A program made the translations under genes and the position numbers. A stretch of 64,000 nucleotides of DNA from Streptomyces sp. R28 (GTDB taxonomy: Bacteria > Actinomycetota > Actinomycetes > Streptomycetales > Streptomycetaceae). Below the pieces are notes generated by a model, which had not been told where the DNA came from, did no database searches, and worked only from the letters and a program-made list of their open reading frames with translations. Where the stretch lies: assembly GCF_041052385.1 (NCBI RefSeq), contig NZ_CP163439.1, positions 744,001-808,000 on the forward strand. The letters are read 5' to 3'. Below are positions 18,737 to 27,835 of the stretch, one piece after another; position 1 is the first letter of the stretch, and each line of letters starts with the position of its first letter.

Positions 18737-20083
18737 TCAGTGAGCGGCGGCATCGGCCCCGGATCCGACGGACGGTGCCGAGGCGGCGTCGTCCAGGAAT
18801 TCGCGGATCGCGAAGCTCACCAGCGTGATCACCGCGGTCCACACCACGACCGCCGTCGTCGGGTAGTTCCAGGTGAACAGCACGACTGCCGCGCCCACCA
18901 GAATGGCCACCCCGATCCAGCGCTTGAAACGGTGGACGAACCGCCCGACGGCACCGAGGTGAAGCCCCGCCGAGGTCGTCACGTCGCGCAGGGCACCGAT
19001 ACTCCTGCGGCAACCGGTGCGTGTGAGGGTGGCGATCCGGGACGGGCCGGCGAAGAAGGCGCCGATGGCGGTGAAGAGTGCGACCGCGGCGAGCGCCCGT
19101 ACGCCGGCGCGCAGGAACTTGACCAGTGCGTCGTACACGGATCCCGCGGCGGCCTGGGACGCCCCTGGCGGCAGATGGTCGAGGTAGACGTCGCGGGCGA
19201 CGGTGAGGCCGATTCCGAGAACCAGCATGGCGACGAACACGGCCAGTGCGGCCCCGATGAGCGCGTGCCGGCGGTTGAACGCCACGTATACTCCGGCGGC
19301 CGCGACCAGCAACGTGATGACGGGCAGCCAGCCGCCGAGGATCTCCAGCACTCTCACATAGGTCTTGATCTCGCCGACATCCTCCGACGCGAACACCACG
19401 AAGTCCGTGTGGACGGCCGGGATCTTGGCAGCGGGCGAGAAGCCGGCGTCTACCAGCTGGTCCTTGACGTTGGCGACGATCGGCCCCAGGTCGATGACGA
19501 CCTTGTTGTCCTCCAGCTTGACCGTGCTGTCGGACTGGCCGGTCAGGGCCTTGTCCAGCGCCGCGTGCGCCCTGCGGTTGGCGTTCACCCAGACCGTCTC
19601 GAAGGCACTGCTGGTGACCACCCGCTCGACGGCGCTGTTGACCAGCTGCTTGAGACCGTTCTCGATCGGGCCGTCCAGATCGCCCAGCAACTTGGCCGCC
19701 TGGGGCGGGACACCCTGCTGCTCGGCCGCGTCCGTCAGCTGCTTGACCAGCGCGTCGACGTCGACCTGCGCCAGCACGGCGGCGGTGACCCGGTTGGTGA
19801 CCGCCTTCTGCACATCGGGATCGCTCGCCAGGGGGCCGACGGTGTCGACGTAGCGGTCCGTGTCCTGCACGATGCTGTTCGCCCACACCGCGACGACGGA
19901 CAGCAGCGACAGCAGCGCGGCGAAAAGGATCAGCAGGGCCGAGCCGAGTGAGCGAAACGGGTGGTGCCGCGGCCTCAGCGACGGCCCGGCGCCCTCCAGG
20001 ACGTTCACCCGCTGCCGCAGTTCGGCCAACTCGCTGCGCTCCCTGGCCGAGAGCTGTTCATCACCACTGTCGCTCATGGCCAT
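18737..20083 (-). CDS. Large membrane protein with extracytoplasmic domain, unknown function
   Basis: 448 residues from 20083 (an ATG at 20077 is also possible). A short N-terminal coiled-coil-like segment (SARERSELAELRQRVNVLEG) precedes one membrane helix (about 48-70). A ~180-residue, mainly helical extracytoplasmic domain follows (RYVDTVGPLASDPDVQKAVT, DVDALVKQLTDAAEQQG), then four more helices in the C-terminal half. The layout is common among actinomycete membrane proteins of unknown function. The sequence ends Asp/Ala-rich in the cytoplasm. No catalytic motif is evident. Confidence 0.8.
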   Translation of the reverse strand: MAMSDSGDEQLSARERSELAELRQRVNVLEGAGPSLRPRHHPFRSLGSALLILFAALLSLLSVVAVWANSIVQDTDRYVDTVGPLASDPDVQKAVTNRVTAAVLAQVDVDALVKQLTDAAEQQGVPPQAAKLLGDLDGPIENGLKQLVNSAVERVVTSSAFETVWVNANRRAHAALDKALTGQSDSTVKLEDNKVVIDLGPIVANVKDQLVDAGFSPAAKIPAVHTDFVVFASEDVGEIKTYVRVLEILGGWLPVITLLVAAAGVYVAFNRRHALIGAALAVFVAMLVLGIGLTVARDVYLDHLPPGASQAAAGSVYDALVKFLRAGVRALAAVALFTAIGAFFAGPSRIATLTRTGCRRSIGALRDVTTSAGLHLGAVGRFVHRFKRWIGVAILVGAAVVLFTWNYPTTAVVVWTAVITLVSFAIREFLDDAASAPSVGSGADAAAH

Positions 20084-20237
20084 CAGCAGATGCGTGCCGC
20101 GCACAGCGCGCGACCTGGGCGAACCCAGGCGGGTGAACGGCGTACCGAAGTGCGACGGCCGCGGTCCGATGCTGCAATTGGTGTGGGTGACGTGGGGGTG
20201 TCACAGGGGGACGGCAGCGAGCACCAGGGGTGACACC

Positions 20238-20690
20238 GTGAGCGACGAACCCGAAGAAGTGGGCGAAGTGGGCCCGATCGACTATCTGGTCGTCGAGTTC
20301 CCCGGCAACCGGATGACCGGCGAGGGCTTCCCCATCCTCGTCGATCTCGTGGATCGCGGCCTCATCCGGATCCTGGACCTGATGTTCATCAGGAAGGACG
20401 CCGACGGATCCGTGACCGGCATGGAGATCGCCGACCTCACTGGTGACGGCGAACTCGACCTGGCCGTCTTCGAGGGCGCCTCGTCAGGGCTTCTGGGCCA
20501 GGACGACATCGAGGAGGCGGCCACCGCGCTGGAGCCCGGCACTTCCGCCGGCATCCTGGTCTACGAAAACCTGTGGGCCGCGCCCTTCGCCGCCGCCCTG
20601 CGCCGCGGCGGAGCCAGGATGGTCGCCTCCGGGCGGATCCCGGTGCCCGACCTCGTCGCCGCCCTCGACGCGACCGAGGCCGCTCACTGA
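20238..20690 (+). CDS. DUF6325-like small acidic protein
   Basis: 150 residues from GTG at 20238. Soluble and acidic: VGPIDYLVVEFPGNRMTGEG, LVDRGLIRILDLMFIRKDAD, LTGDGELDLAVFEGASSGLL, GILVYENLWAAPFAAALRRG and the terminal [15 protein letters not shown]. This matches the actinomycete DUF6325 family, which often neighbours SHOCT proteins as it does here. The function is unknown. The next gene begins 51 bases downstream, so the two are probably one operon. Confidence 0.88.
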   Translation: MSDEPEEVGEVGPIDYLVVEFPGNRMTGEGFPILVDLVDRGLIRILDLMFIRKDADGSVTGMEIADLTGDGELDLAVFEGASSGLLGQDDIEEAATALEPGTSAGILVYENLWAAPFAAALRRGGARMVASGRIPVPDLVAALDATEAAH

Positions 20691-20741
20691 ACAGCAGACG
20701 ATGACGCTGACCGACAGCTGACGGCCAGAAGGGAAACAGTC

Positions 20742-21029
20742 ATGCCAGGTCTCCTCCGAGGGGTCGCCCGCACCGCCGTCGTCTCCGGAACAGCGACTGC
20801 CGTGTCGAACCGTGTGTCACGCCGACAGCAGGGGCGATGGGCGGCGCAGCAGGGATATGAGGCGCCCGCACCGCAGTCGGCGTACCAGGCCGAACCGCCC
20901 GCGGCTGCGACGGCCCCCGACATGTCCAGCAAGATCGAGGAACTGAAGCAGCTCGGCGAGCTCAAGAATCAAGGCGTGCTCACCGAGGCCGAGTTCGAGG
21001 ACCAGAAGCGAAGGATCCTGGAAACCTGA
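20742..21029 (+). CDS. SHOCT domain protein
   Basis: 95 residues. It begins MPGLLRGVARTAVVSGTATA and continues with a Gln/Ala/Pro-rich linker. The C-terminal SHOCT module is KIEELKQLGELKNQGVLTEA then EFEDQKRRIL. A GAAGGGAAA purine stretch precedes the start. Immediately downstream of the DUF6325-like gene, a recurrent pairing in actinomycetes. Confidence 0.9.
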   Translation: MPGLLRGVARTAVVSGTATAVSNRVSRRQQGRWAAQQGYEAPAPQSAYQAEPPAAATAPDMSSKIEELKQLGELKNQGVLTEAEFEDQKRRILET

Positions 21030-21122
21030 TCGGCCCCTCCCGACCTGTCGGCGGCCCGAGAGATCATCAGGACTGGCAGCCGACTGTACGTGTTCCTCAT
21101 TCCAGTCCACACGTCCCTCTAC

Positions 21123-21154
21123 CTGCGCGTCTGCGTGCAGACGCAGACGCGCAG
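21123..21154. terminator. Strong bidirectional hairpin terminator
   Basis: Bases 21123-21136 pair perfectly with 21141-21154 (14 bp, GCAG tetraloop), midway between the ends of two converging genes (21029 and 21178). A convincing factor-independent-like terminator without a U-tract, acting both ways. Confidence 0.8.
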
Positions 21155-21177
21155 CAGGCCCGCGGTGGCGGTACGGC

Positions 21178-21687
21178 TCAGGCAGCGCGGCCGCGCGTCT
21201 GGGACAAGCCCTCGGGTGCGGTGCGCAGCACGCTCCGGAGGGGCTCGTCGGCCTCGTCGCAGACGACGCCTGCCGGGCCGGTCAGGCCGCCGTCGACGAC
21301 ACCGGCGGGCCCACGCGAACCGGGTTCATGGGGATGGAGGCGGCGCAGCGGCCGCACCGCCAGACAGGTCAGCAGCCAGGCGGCGACCAGTGCCCCGACC
21401 GGCACGGTCAGGCGCAGCGCCCCGGCCACGATCCCCACGGGAGCGAACGCGACCAACAGCACCGTCGCCACGGTACTGAGGGTCCAGGCGACCCCGGTCA
21501 GCAGCGAAATGGCGACCGCTACCGGAACCCCGCCCAGGCTCCAGGCATCGAGGTCCATGTCCGCGTCGAAGCTGTTCACCTCGGCAACCCCCGACGCGAC
21601 CAGCAGCCAGAAGCAGACGACCACGACGAGGGCGGTGGTGAACAGGATCGTTGGCAGGCCTGTGGCGGCCTCCACGAACGCCCGCAC
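21178..21687 (-). CDS. Membrane protein, N-terminal part of OB-fold/NfeD-like family
   Basis: 169 residues from a GTG at 21687 (GGAGAGGGG upstream; this start gives the family's usual N-terminus VRAFVEAATGLPTILFTTAL). Three membrane helices follow, with the conserved SFDADMDLDAWSLGGVPVAV between the first two. Related actinomycete proteins continue with an OB-fold domain. Here, after RPLRRLHPHEPGSRGPAG, the sequence turns into an unrelated short tail, so the C-terminal domain is lost. Possibly a truncated gene. Confidence 0.65.
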   Translation of the reverse strand: MRAFVEAATGLPTILFTTALVVVVCFWLLVASGVAEVNSFDADMDLDAWSLGGVPVAVAISLLTGVAWTLSTVATVLLVAFAPVGIVAGALRLTVPVGALVAAWLLTCLAVRPLRRLHPHEPGSRGPAGVVDGGLTGPAGVVCDEADEPLRSVLRTAPEGLSQTRGRAA

Positions 21688-21929
21688 GTCCCAGCCCCTC
21701 TCCATGCAGGGCAAGCATCAACGGCGCACGGCTCCCCTGCCGACGGCTCCGGACCGGACACCTGCCGGTGTCCGGCACCGGAACCATCCTCCGTGCTCCC
21801 CACACGCCATGCTGCACGACGGCATCCTGTCCCTGCATTGCCGCATCCCGGCAGTGTTCATTAGGGTCTGCATGCCGGTCGACCGCTAAGAACCCGTCAT
21901 CGGCGCGTCAAGGATGCGGGGGGGACGAC

Positions 21930-22988
21930 GTGACGGACCGGGAGATTCCTGAGCAGTATCTCGAGGGCTACGCCGACATACTGGCCGAGGTCTCGGCCAC
22001 CGGCCGGCGCCTCACCCGGGACGAGATCGCCTCCCGACATGCCCTGGGGGAACAGGCCGCTGACGCCGGCTTCGGACTGCGCGCTCTCGTCAACGCGCAT
22101 CTCTCCGCCGCCCGGGCTGCCTGGCCCCACACATCCGACTCGGCCGACGGCGCGCTCGCCGCCGTGCAGCAGGTCATCGACGCCTTCGCCGAAGGCTACG
22201 AGCAGGCCCAGCTCGTAGCCGTACGCCAGGAGGAGGCCTCGCGCCGCGAGTTCATCGACGACCTTCTCTACGGCCGCAGCGACCTGGGCCGTCTGGCCGA
22301 ACGCGCCGAACGCTTCGGTCTGCGCCTGTCCCACGCGCACGCGGTCGCCATCGCACAGGGCCGGGTCTCGTACGAGGAGGGCGCCCCGGTACCTCGACAG
22401 GTGGAACGCGCGCTCATCTCCCGCTTCGGCGATCGCAGCATCCTGCTCACCACCAAGGACGGGCGGCTACTGTGCATCGCGCCCGGCCACCAGGACGAGG
22501 TGCTCACCTACTTCGCCGCGCAGGCACACGCCGCCACCGACGGCGGCCGCGTCGCCATCGGCCGCCCACAACCCGGCCCCGGCGGGGTCGTACACTCGTA
22601 CGAAGAGGCCCTGAACACTCTCGAACTGGCAGACCGCCTCGAGCTGGACGACCCGGTCCTGCGCGCTGCCGACCTGCTCGTCTACCCGGTCCTGACCCGT
22701 GATCGCCAAGCCATGGCCGACCTCGTACGAAGCGCCCTCGGCCCGCTCACCACAGCCCGCGGCGGCGCCCAGCCCCTCCTGGACACCCTCACCGCCTACT
22801 TCGACTCCGGCTGCACAGCCGCCGAGGCCGCCCGCCGCCTCACCCTCAGCGTGCGCGCCCTGACCTACCGCCTGGAACGCATCCACAAACTCACCGGCGC
22901 CAATCCCGCGGACCCCGCTCACCGCTACATGCTCCAGACCGCCGTCATCGGCGCCCGCCTGCTGGACTGGCCCGCCAAGGAACTCTGA
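21930..22988 (+). CDS. PucR/CdaR-type transcriptional regulator
   Basis: 352 residues from GTG at 21930, with a purine run GCGGGGGGGAC upstream. An N-terminal helical region (EIPEQYLEGYADILAEVSAT, ALVNAHLSAARAAW) is followed by a GGDEF-like middle part (AHAVAIAQGRV to IGRPQPGPGGVVHSYEEALN). The C-terminal helix-turn-helix of the PucR type is LLDTLTAYFDSGCTAAEAAR then RLTLSVRALTYRLERIHKLT. Such proteins usually activate genes for purine, polyamine or sugar-acid use. No adjacent operon suggests a ligand. Confidence 0.9.
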   Translation: MTDREIPEQYLEGYADILAEVSATGRRLTRDEIASRHALGEQAADAGFGLRALVNAHLSAARAAWPHTSDSADGALAAVQQVIDAFAEGYEQAQLVAVRQEEASRREFIDDLLYGRSDLGRLAERAERFGLRLSHAHAVAIAQGRVSYEEGAPVPRQVERALISRFGDRSILLTTKDGRLLCIAPGHQDEVLTYFAAQAHAATDGGRVAIGRPQPGPGGVVHSYEEALNTLELADRLELDDPVLRAADLLVYPVLTRDRQAMADLVRSALGPLTTARGGAQPLLDTLTAYFDSGCTAAEAARRLTLSVRALTYRLERIHKLTGANPADPAHRYMLQTAVIGARLLDWPAKEL

Positions 22989-23347
22989 CACCCGGACTGC
23001 TCAGCGACATCCGGCCAGGCTCTCGACGGGCAGTCGGTCGCCGTAGGTCTCGCACAGGTCGTCCAGGATCGCGGGGCGGCGGACCGTGGCGGTCATCCGG
23101 CCCCCATGGTGCAGGGCATGCTCGGTGCGGTGGCGGCCAGACCGCCGGGGGCGTCAGGAACGAACTAGTGGCCTACGGCCTTGTCAGCAAGGGCGGGCGT
23201 GAGTTCGGACTCGACCGCGAGCTGGGCCCACCCTGCCGGACCAGCGGATCGCACGCAGGCGCAAGCGCGGCCACGCCGGCCCCATTCGTCGAACGGCTTC
23301 CTGGACTCTCAGCCTCGGAGCGATCCAACCGCTCAAAGGCCATACTG
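22989..23347. other. Intergenic between converging genes
   Basis: About 360 bases. A 31-codon minus frame starts at about 23098 (MTATVRRPAILDDLCETYGD) but has no supporting signal. No terminator hairpin stands out. Confidence 0.4.
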
Positions 23348-24700
23348 TCAGGCCTCCTTGGGCAGGGCGGTTTTGTCGCGGTCCAGCCAGAGCAGGAGGA
23401 GACCGAGTGTGCAGGCGAGTACCGGCCAGTAGATGTAGCGGTAGTTCGTCGCAGGCATGATGGGCAGGTAGCCGAGGATGTAGGCCGCTGAGCTGATGCC
23501 CAGCGCGCGGATCGGCAGGGAGAAGGTTGTCCCTCTGCCCGGACGGACGGCGAGCACGAGCGCCGCGGCGAGCCAGAACCATCCCCGGAAGAGCGGCCGC
23601 AGATCCATGACCGCGCGGCTGACGTACAAGTCGAGCGCATCTTCCAGCCAGGGGTGGGCCACCTTTATCCCCAGGTCGTTACTGCTGACCCCCGGATGGT
23701 ACGGATAGCCGGTCTCAAAGAGCAGGGCTGCAAAGAGCCGCAGCCGGTACTGGAGATAGCCGGGGACGTGCCCGCTCATCTCGCGCAACCACAGGGACGT
23801 GATCTGGCCCGAGTCCCCGGTCAACCCGTCCGCCGGGCGTTCGTAGCAGGCCCAATAGGCGTCCGACAGGACGCCATTGCGGTCACACTCTTCCGCAGCG
23901 GCCACCAGGCGGTCCCGAAGGTCCGGTGGTACGTTCGCCGACCGCAGTTCCTCCACAGTCAGGACGTGGACCAGATCGTCGAGCATGATCTGCGCGCCTT
24001 GTTTCGTCTGTACGGGCCGGGCGATCAAGGAGATCGCGGCGGCGGGCAGGACGAGCCCGGCCACGAGGACCGCTGTGCATGTGGCCCACATGCGGCGCCC
24101 GGGGGCCGGCCACAGTGTGAGGACGAGGAGGACGAACACCGGAATCGCGGCGACGAACGCGTTCTTGCGCACGAGCATGGCGTAGGCGAGGAAGACCACA
24201 CCCAGCGAGAGCAGAGCCCAGCGCATCGCGGTGGGAGGCCGGCTGTCTCGCAGCCGCAGTCCGACGAATGCCACCGCGCAGGCGGCGAGCAGCGCGACGG
24301 CCGCGTGGACGTCCTTCCACACCACGCCAACGAACGTCAGGACCGGGGGAGTCAGACCGAGACCGAGGACGGCGAGCGAACCCGAACGGCTTGCGGTCAG
24401 TCCCCAGACGCACCAGGCCACCACCCACAGAGCACCCCAGAAAGTGACGGACTGCAGGACGGCCATCGACGCGGGCGTGCCGGTGACAGCGATGAGCGCA
24501 CGCCACACCAGGCTCAGCACGGGCGGATGCCAGTCAGTCAGTGGCGTCTTGCCCATGGCCTGCCGGAGTTGGTCGATGCTGTCGGGACTCATGTACCCGG
24601 GAGCGAAGACGACGGTCGTGACCAGGCAGCACGCCGCGGCAAGAACGGCCAGCCCCCAAGGCCAGAGCCTTTCACCCCCAATACGCACGCTTTGTCCCAT
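23348..24700 (-). CDS. Polytopic glycosyltransferase-like membrane protein
   Basis: 450 residues, start MGQSVRIGGERLWPWG. About eleven membrane helices with a ~140-residue soluble part between helices 8 and 9 (TKQGAQIMLDDLVHVLTVEE to YLQYRLRLFAALLF). The first extracytoplasmic loop has FAPGYMSPDSIDQLRQA and TDWHPPVLSLVW. That Asp and the DWHPP element are typical of GT-C-like/DUF6020-type membrane proteins that use lipid-linked sugars. With the neighbouring GtrA and GT2 genes it suggests transfer of sugars from a polyprenyl-phosphate carrier to an envelope polymer. The exact reaction is unknown. Confidence 0.8.
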   Translation of the reverse strand: MGQSVRIGGERLWPWGLAVLAAACCLVTTVVFAPGYMSPDSIDQLRQAMGKTPLTDWHPPVLSLVWRALIAVTGTPASMAVLQSVTFWGALWVVAWCVWGLTASRSGSLAVLGLGLTPPVLTFVGVVWKDVHAAVALLAACAVAFVGLRLRDSRPPTAMRWALLSLGVVFLAYAMLVRKNAFVAAIPVFVLLVLTLWPAPGRRMWATCTAVLVAGLVLPAAAISLIARPVQTKQGAQIMLDDLVHVLTVEELRSANVPPDLRDRLVAAAEECDRNGVLSDAYWACYERPADGLTGDSGQITSLWLREMSGHVPGYLQYRLRLFAALLFETGYPYHPGVSSNDLGIKVAHPWLEDALDLYVSRAVMDLRPLFRGWFWLAAALVLAVRPGRGTTFSLPIRALGISSAAYILGYLPIMPATNYRYIYWPVLACTLGLLLLWLDRDKTALPKEA

Positions 24701-24737
24701 ATGGCGGATGCTAGCAGCGGCGACGGGACCGTCCGGA

Positions 24738-25187
24738 TCAGGGCGCAACGAAGACGTAGCGCCGGTAGGCGAAGAAGCGGAACAGGGTGGCAAGGACCCA
24801 GCCGAAGAGGCGGGCGGCGTTGTCGCTGAGCACCGATTCCAGTCCGAGCAGATGCCGTGAGGCAAAGACCGTACCGGCAGTAATGGCGACACCGACGATA
24901 TTCGCGAAGAGGAACAGGGTCAGTTCCTGAGTCACCTTTTCGCGATGCCGGTGGGAGTAGGTCCAGTAGCGGTTCCCCACCCAGCTGAAGAGCGTCGCAG
25001 CGCCCGTCGCGATGACGGACGCCTGGACGGGGGCGGCCCGCATCACCCCACCCTGCGCGCCGCCGGGGGGCCCGAAGACCAGCAGGTTGTAGCCACCGTT
25101 GTCCACGACGAAGGCCAGTGCCCCAACCGCCCCGAACTTGGCGGCCTCACGCCAGACGCCACGGACGGTGTCACGCACACGCAGCAT
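24738..25187 (-). CDS. GtrA family membrane protein
   Basis: 149 residues, four membrane helices, the standard GtrA layout: FGAVGALAFVVDNGGYNLLV, ATLFSWVGNRYWTYSHRHRE, LTLFLFANIVGVAITAGTVF, and the end ARLFGWVLATLFRFFAYRRY. GtrA proteins help move or flip polyprenyl-phosphate-linked sugars. It lies 37 bases from the polytopic transferase on the same strand and is divergent from the GT2 enzyme, a typical envelope-sugar cassette. Confidence 0.92.
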   Translation of the reverse strand: MLRVRDTVRGVWREAAKFGAVGALAFVVDNGGYNLLVFGPPGGAQGGVMRAAPVQASVIATGAATLFSWVGNRYWTYSHRHREKVTQELTLFLFANIVGVAITAGTVFASRHLLGLESVLSDNAARLFGWVLATLFRFFAYRRYVFVAP

Positions 25188-25307
25188 CACAGATGCGAGG
25201 ACCGACACACGGCGACAGTAACGACCCGGCGCGTCCTCACCTCCCAGACGCGCCCGTACCGCATTATTTCCTATCGTATTCGGCGCCGATTCGGAGAAGG
25301 AGTGGCC
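25188..25307. promoter_or_regulatory. Divergent promoter region GtrA / GT2
   Basis: 120 bases shared by two divergent starts. Positions 25261-25290 are unusually AT-rich for this genome (ATTATTTCCTATCGTATTC) and likely hold promoter elements. Individual boxes are not assigned. Confidence 0.45.
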
Positions 25308-26300
25308 GTGGAACCCACCATCGCGTGCGTCGTGCCGTGCCACAACGAGGAGGCGGCCGTAGGCAAGGTGGTGCACAGCCTGAGGGCTGCCCTCCCCGAG
25401 GCCGACATCTATGTGTACGACAACGCTTCGACCGACCGCACGGTGGAGGCCGCCCGCGAGGCAGGGGCGATCGTCCGGCAAGAGCCGCGCAAGGGAAAGG
25501 GCAACGTCATCCGGCGTGCCTTCGCCGATGTCGACGCCGACGTCGTGCTCATCATCGACGGTGACGACACCTACGACGCGTCCCGAGCCCGTGACATGGT
25601 GGACCTGCTCTTCGAGGGACCGTACGACCAGGTGGTCGGCGCCCGCCGCGAGACGATCAGCGCCGCGTACCGGGCCGGGCACGCGATGGGCAACAAGCTG
25701 CTCACGGGTGCGGTGCGATCCCTGTTCGGCAATGACGTGACCGACATGCTGAGCGGCTACCGGGTCTTCTCGCGACGCTTCGTCAAATCCTTCCCGGCGC
25801 TGGCCCGCGAGTTCGAGACCGAGACCGAGATGACCATCCACGCCCTCCACCTCCGGCTCCCCACGGCGGAGGTGGAGGTGGACTACCGAGTCAGGCCCGC
25901 CGGGAGCGAAAGCAAACTGCGCACATGCCGGGACGGCTGGCGCATCCTGCGCGTCATCCTCGATCTCACGCGGCGCGAGCGGCCCTCGCTCGTCCACACC
26001 GTGGCCGCAGGTCTACTGGCCCTCGTGTCGCTCATCCTCGGCCTCCCGGTCATCGCCGACTTCATCCGCACGGGCACCGTGCCGCGCATCCCCACTGCGA
26101 TCCTCGCCGCCGCGATCATGACGATCGCGACGCTCGTCCTTCTCGTGGGGTACATCCTCGAGTCACTCATGCACATGCGTCAGGAACAGACCCGGCTCGT
26201 ACACCTCGCCTACACAGCGCCAGTCCGCACCCCGCGCTACACCAGTCAGGGGTCCAGCACGGGCCCCCTGACCGTCGGGACCACCCCCAGCAACTCCTGA
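25308..26300 (+). CDS. Glycosyltransferase family 2 (polyprenyl-phosphate sugar type)
   Basis: 330 residues from GTG at 25308 (GTG at 25302 is two codons earlier; GGAGAAGGAG precedes both). GT2 fold: IACVVPCHNEEAAVGKVVHS, DIYVYDNASTDRTVEAAREA, VLIIDGDDTYD (metal-binding DxD), YRAGHAMGNKLLTGAVRSLF, DMLSGYRVFSRRFVKSFPAL and EMTIHALHLRLPTAEVEVDY. Two C-terminal membrane helices. It resembles dolichyl/undecaprenyl-phosphate mannosyl- or glucosyltransferases, forming the lipid-linked donor used by the GT-C-like neighbour. Donor sugar unknown. Confidence 0.92.
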   Translation: MEPTIACVVPCHNEEAAVGKVVHSLRAALPEADIYVYDNASTDRTVEAAREAGAIVRQEPRKGKGNVIRRAFADVDADVVLIIDGDDTYDASRARDMVDLLFEGPYDQVVGARRETISAAYRAGHAMGNKLLTGAVRSLFGNDVTDMLSGYRVFSRRFVKSFPALAREFETETEMTIHALHLRLPTAEVEVDYRVRPAGSESKLRTCRDGWRILRVILDLTRRERPSLVHTVAAGLLALVSLILGLPVIADFIRTGTVPRIPTAILAAAIMTIATLVLLVGYILESLMHMRQEQTRLVHLAYTAPVRTPRYTSQGSSTGPLTVGTTPSNS

Positions 26301-26696
26301 CACGCCCGGGAACCTCGACACTCACCGTGCGATGATCCGGCCGCCGACATCAAGGCCGCCGTCGCACACGCCGATGCCCGGGCGGCGATGCGGCCGGTCA
26401 CCAGATGACGTGATCCCACGGCCAGGTCCAGGCCAGCGACCGGGCTCTTGCTCTAGGCGTGCGCGGCGAATGCGGACGACCCGATGAGAAGGGGGTGGAC
26501 TCGCGTCCTGGCGGGGGTGGCTGAGCGGGCGCAGTGACTGGAGGACGCTTCGCAGAAGTTGTTCGCCCATGCGTGCCGGCCCCTCCCCCGCGCACGTAGC
26601 CCCGGCTACCCCGACGCCACCCGCTCATGCCCTGCCTGCAGCATGGCGAGCCTGGCATGAGTACGGATCTTCCGGGTAGCCGGGACGGTGCCTGCC
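26301..26696. other. Non-coding stretch
   Basis: About 400 bases after the GT2 gene with no recognisable product on either strand. Confidence 0.4.
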
Positions 26697-26741
26697 GGGG
26701 AAGGGCCGTCACACCTGGGGAGGTCAAGACGGCCCTTCCCC
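26697..26741. terminator. Perfect 13-bp inverted repeat
   Basis: 26697-26709 pairs perfectly with 26729-26741 around a 19-base loop, all G/C/A-rich (GGGGAAGGGCCGT arm). It could be a terminator or a structured RNA element. It lies about 400 bases from the nearest gene end. Confidence 0.5.
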
Positions 26742-26835
26742 CTCCCCACCGCCCCCTCAGGGCTCCCAACTGGCCGTCACCACCGGCCCGCGCACGTGGC
26801 GGAGCCGCGGCCAGGTTCCCGTTCCCTCTCTTTGG

Positions 26836-26992
26836 TCATCTGCGGGCCCAGATCAGGATGGCCGCGAGAAGAGGTCGGCTTGCCGGCCGATGGCGAGTCT
26901 GTCGGTGCGCATGGTCAGGCCGCGCCGCTGCTGTCGATGCACCACTCGACTGCGTTCCGCTGCTTGTAGGCCTCAGCCTCGAAGCCCGGTTG
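26836..26992 (-). pseudogene. IS5-type transposase C-terminal remnant
   Basis: Minus-strand pieces match the end of IS5-family transposases: GFEAEAYKQRNAVEWCID in one frame and, after frameshifts, LLAAILIWARR followed by TGA at 26836 (family consensus AYKQRN.VERCIN ... AAILIWAR). The intervening part is frameshifted and shortened. The rest of the element is missing. Confidence 0.75.
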
Positions 26993-27103
26993 TCGGTCGG
27001 CGTGTGAGCCCTGTCGTAGGTGGTTGTGGGCCTGGTCCGCCGGCTGCCGGACGGCCGCCCGGATATGCCTCGCCTCGCCAGACGTAATTTCGTCGGTTCC
27101 CCT

Positions 27104-27835
27104 TCACAAGGTGGCGTCGTCCCACTCTCCCGGCTCGTCGTGGATCTTCTGCAGCAGTGTCGCGAAAGCCTCGCTCTCCAGGAGGAGGCCACCCAACTGC
27201 AGCGGGATCCGCTTGTCGTTGATCACCGCGGTGGGTGTTCCGGGGCCTTCGGGTTCCTTTGCTCCCCCAGCCTTCTCGTAGGCCTTCTGGGAGGCGGCAA
27301 CGAAGGCGCGGTGCTTCATGGATCTCACGGCCGCGTCGAACTCCGGGCTGCGCAGGCCCCGCACCTTGCCGGCCAGTTGGAGCAGGTAGGCGTCGGTGTA
27401 GCCGTCGACGCTCTCCTCGGGCTGGTTGGCGTAGAGCACCTCGTGGTACTCCACGAACTTGCCTTCCTCCAGCGCGGCGCGCAGCGCGTTGACCGCCTTC
27501 TTCGACCCGGTGCCGCCGACCCGGTCGTCCAGGAACGAGGCGAGGGTGTACTCGGCTCTGGCCGAGCGGTCGAGCATCGCCTCCCGGAGTCGCAAACCGC
27601 CACCGGTGGTCTCGAACTCCTCGCGGTACGGACAGCGAGGATCCTCATACAGGTGCACCTTCACCGGCGCCTCGGGATCTCCGACCGTGATGGTGATGCC
27701 CTCCGCCGCGAGACTCTCCGGCAGTTCCTCAGCACTCGCGGAGTCAGGCCCGTACTGCGCCGTTCGCTGCCCGCCCCCCGCCATCACCAGCACCACGGCC
27801 GCACACACCACAGCCCACCGGCCCCCACGCCCCAT
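27104..27835 (-). CDS. DsbA-like thioredoxin-fold secreted protein, CXXR active site
   Basis: 243 residues. N-terminal hydrophobic export segment (WAVVCAAVVLVMAGGG). The DsbA/thioredoxin-4 domain runs from about residue 45: ITVGDPEAPVKVHLYEDPRC, then PYREEFE where relatives have a CPxC pair, so the second active-site Cys is replaced by Arg. Later family elements are intact: ARAEYTLASFLDDRVGGTGS, FVEYHEVLYANQPEESVDGY and the cis-Pro region GTPTAVIND. Membrane-anchored or secreted. A single-cysteine site would favour isomerase, glutathionylation-type or non-redox roles over disulfide formation. No start alternative was evaluated in detail. Confidence 0.88.
   Translation of the reverse strand: MGRGGRWAVVCAAVVLVMAGGGQRTAQYGPDSASAEELPESLAAEGITITVGDPEAPVKVHLYEDPRCPYREEFETTGGGLRLREAMLDRSARAEYTLASFLDDRVGGTGSKKAVNALRAALEEGKFVEYHEVLYANQPEESVDGYTDAYLLQLAGKVRGLRSPEFDAAVRSMKHRAFVAASQKAYEKAGGAKEPEGPGTPTAVINDKRIPLQLGGLLLESEAFATLLQKIHDEPGEWDDATL

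Noticed and set aside
23006..23098. 31-codon minus frame MTATVRRPAILDDLCETYGD...
   Set aside because: Reads like a real start but is too short, has no homologous pattern I recognise, and no ribosome-binding site support.
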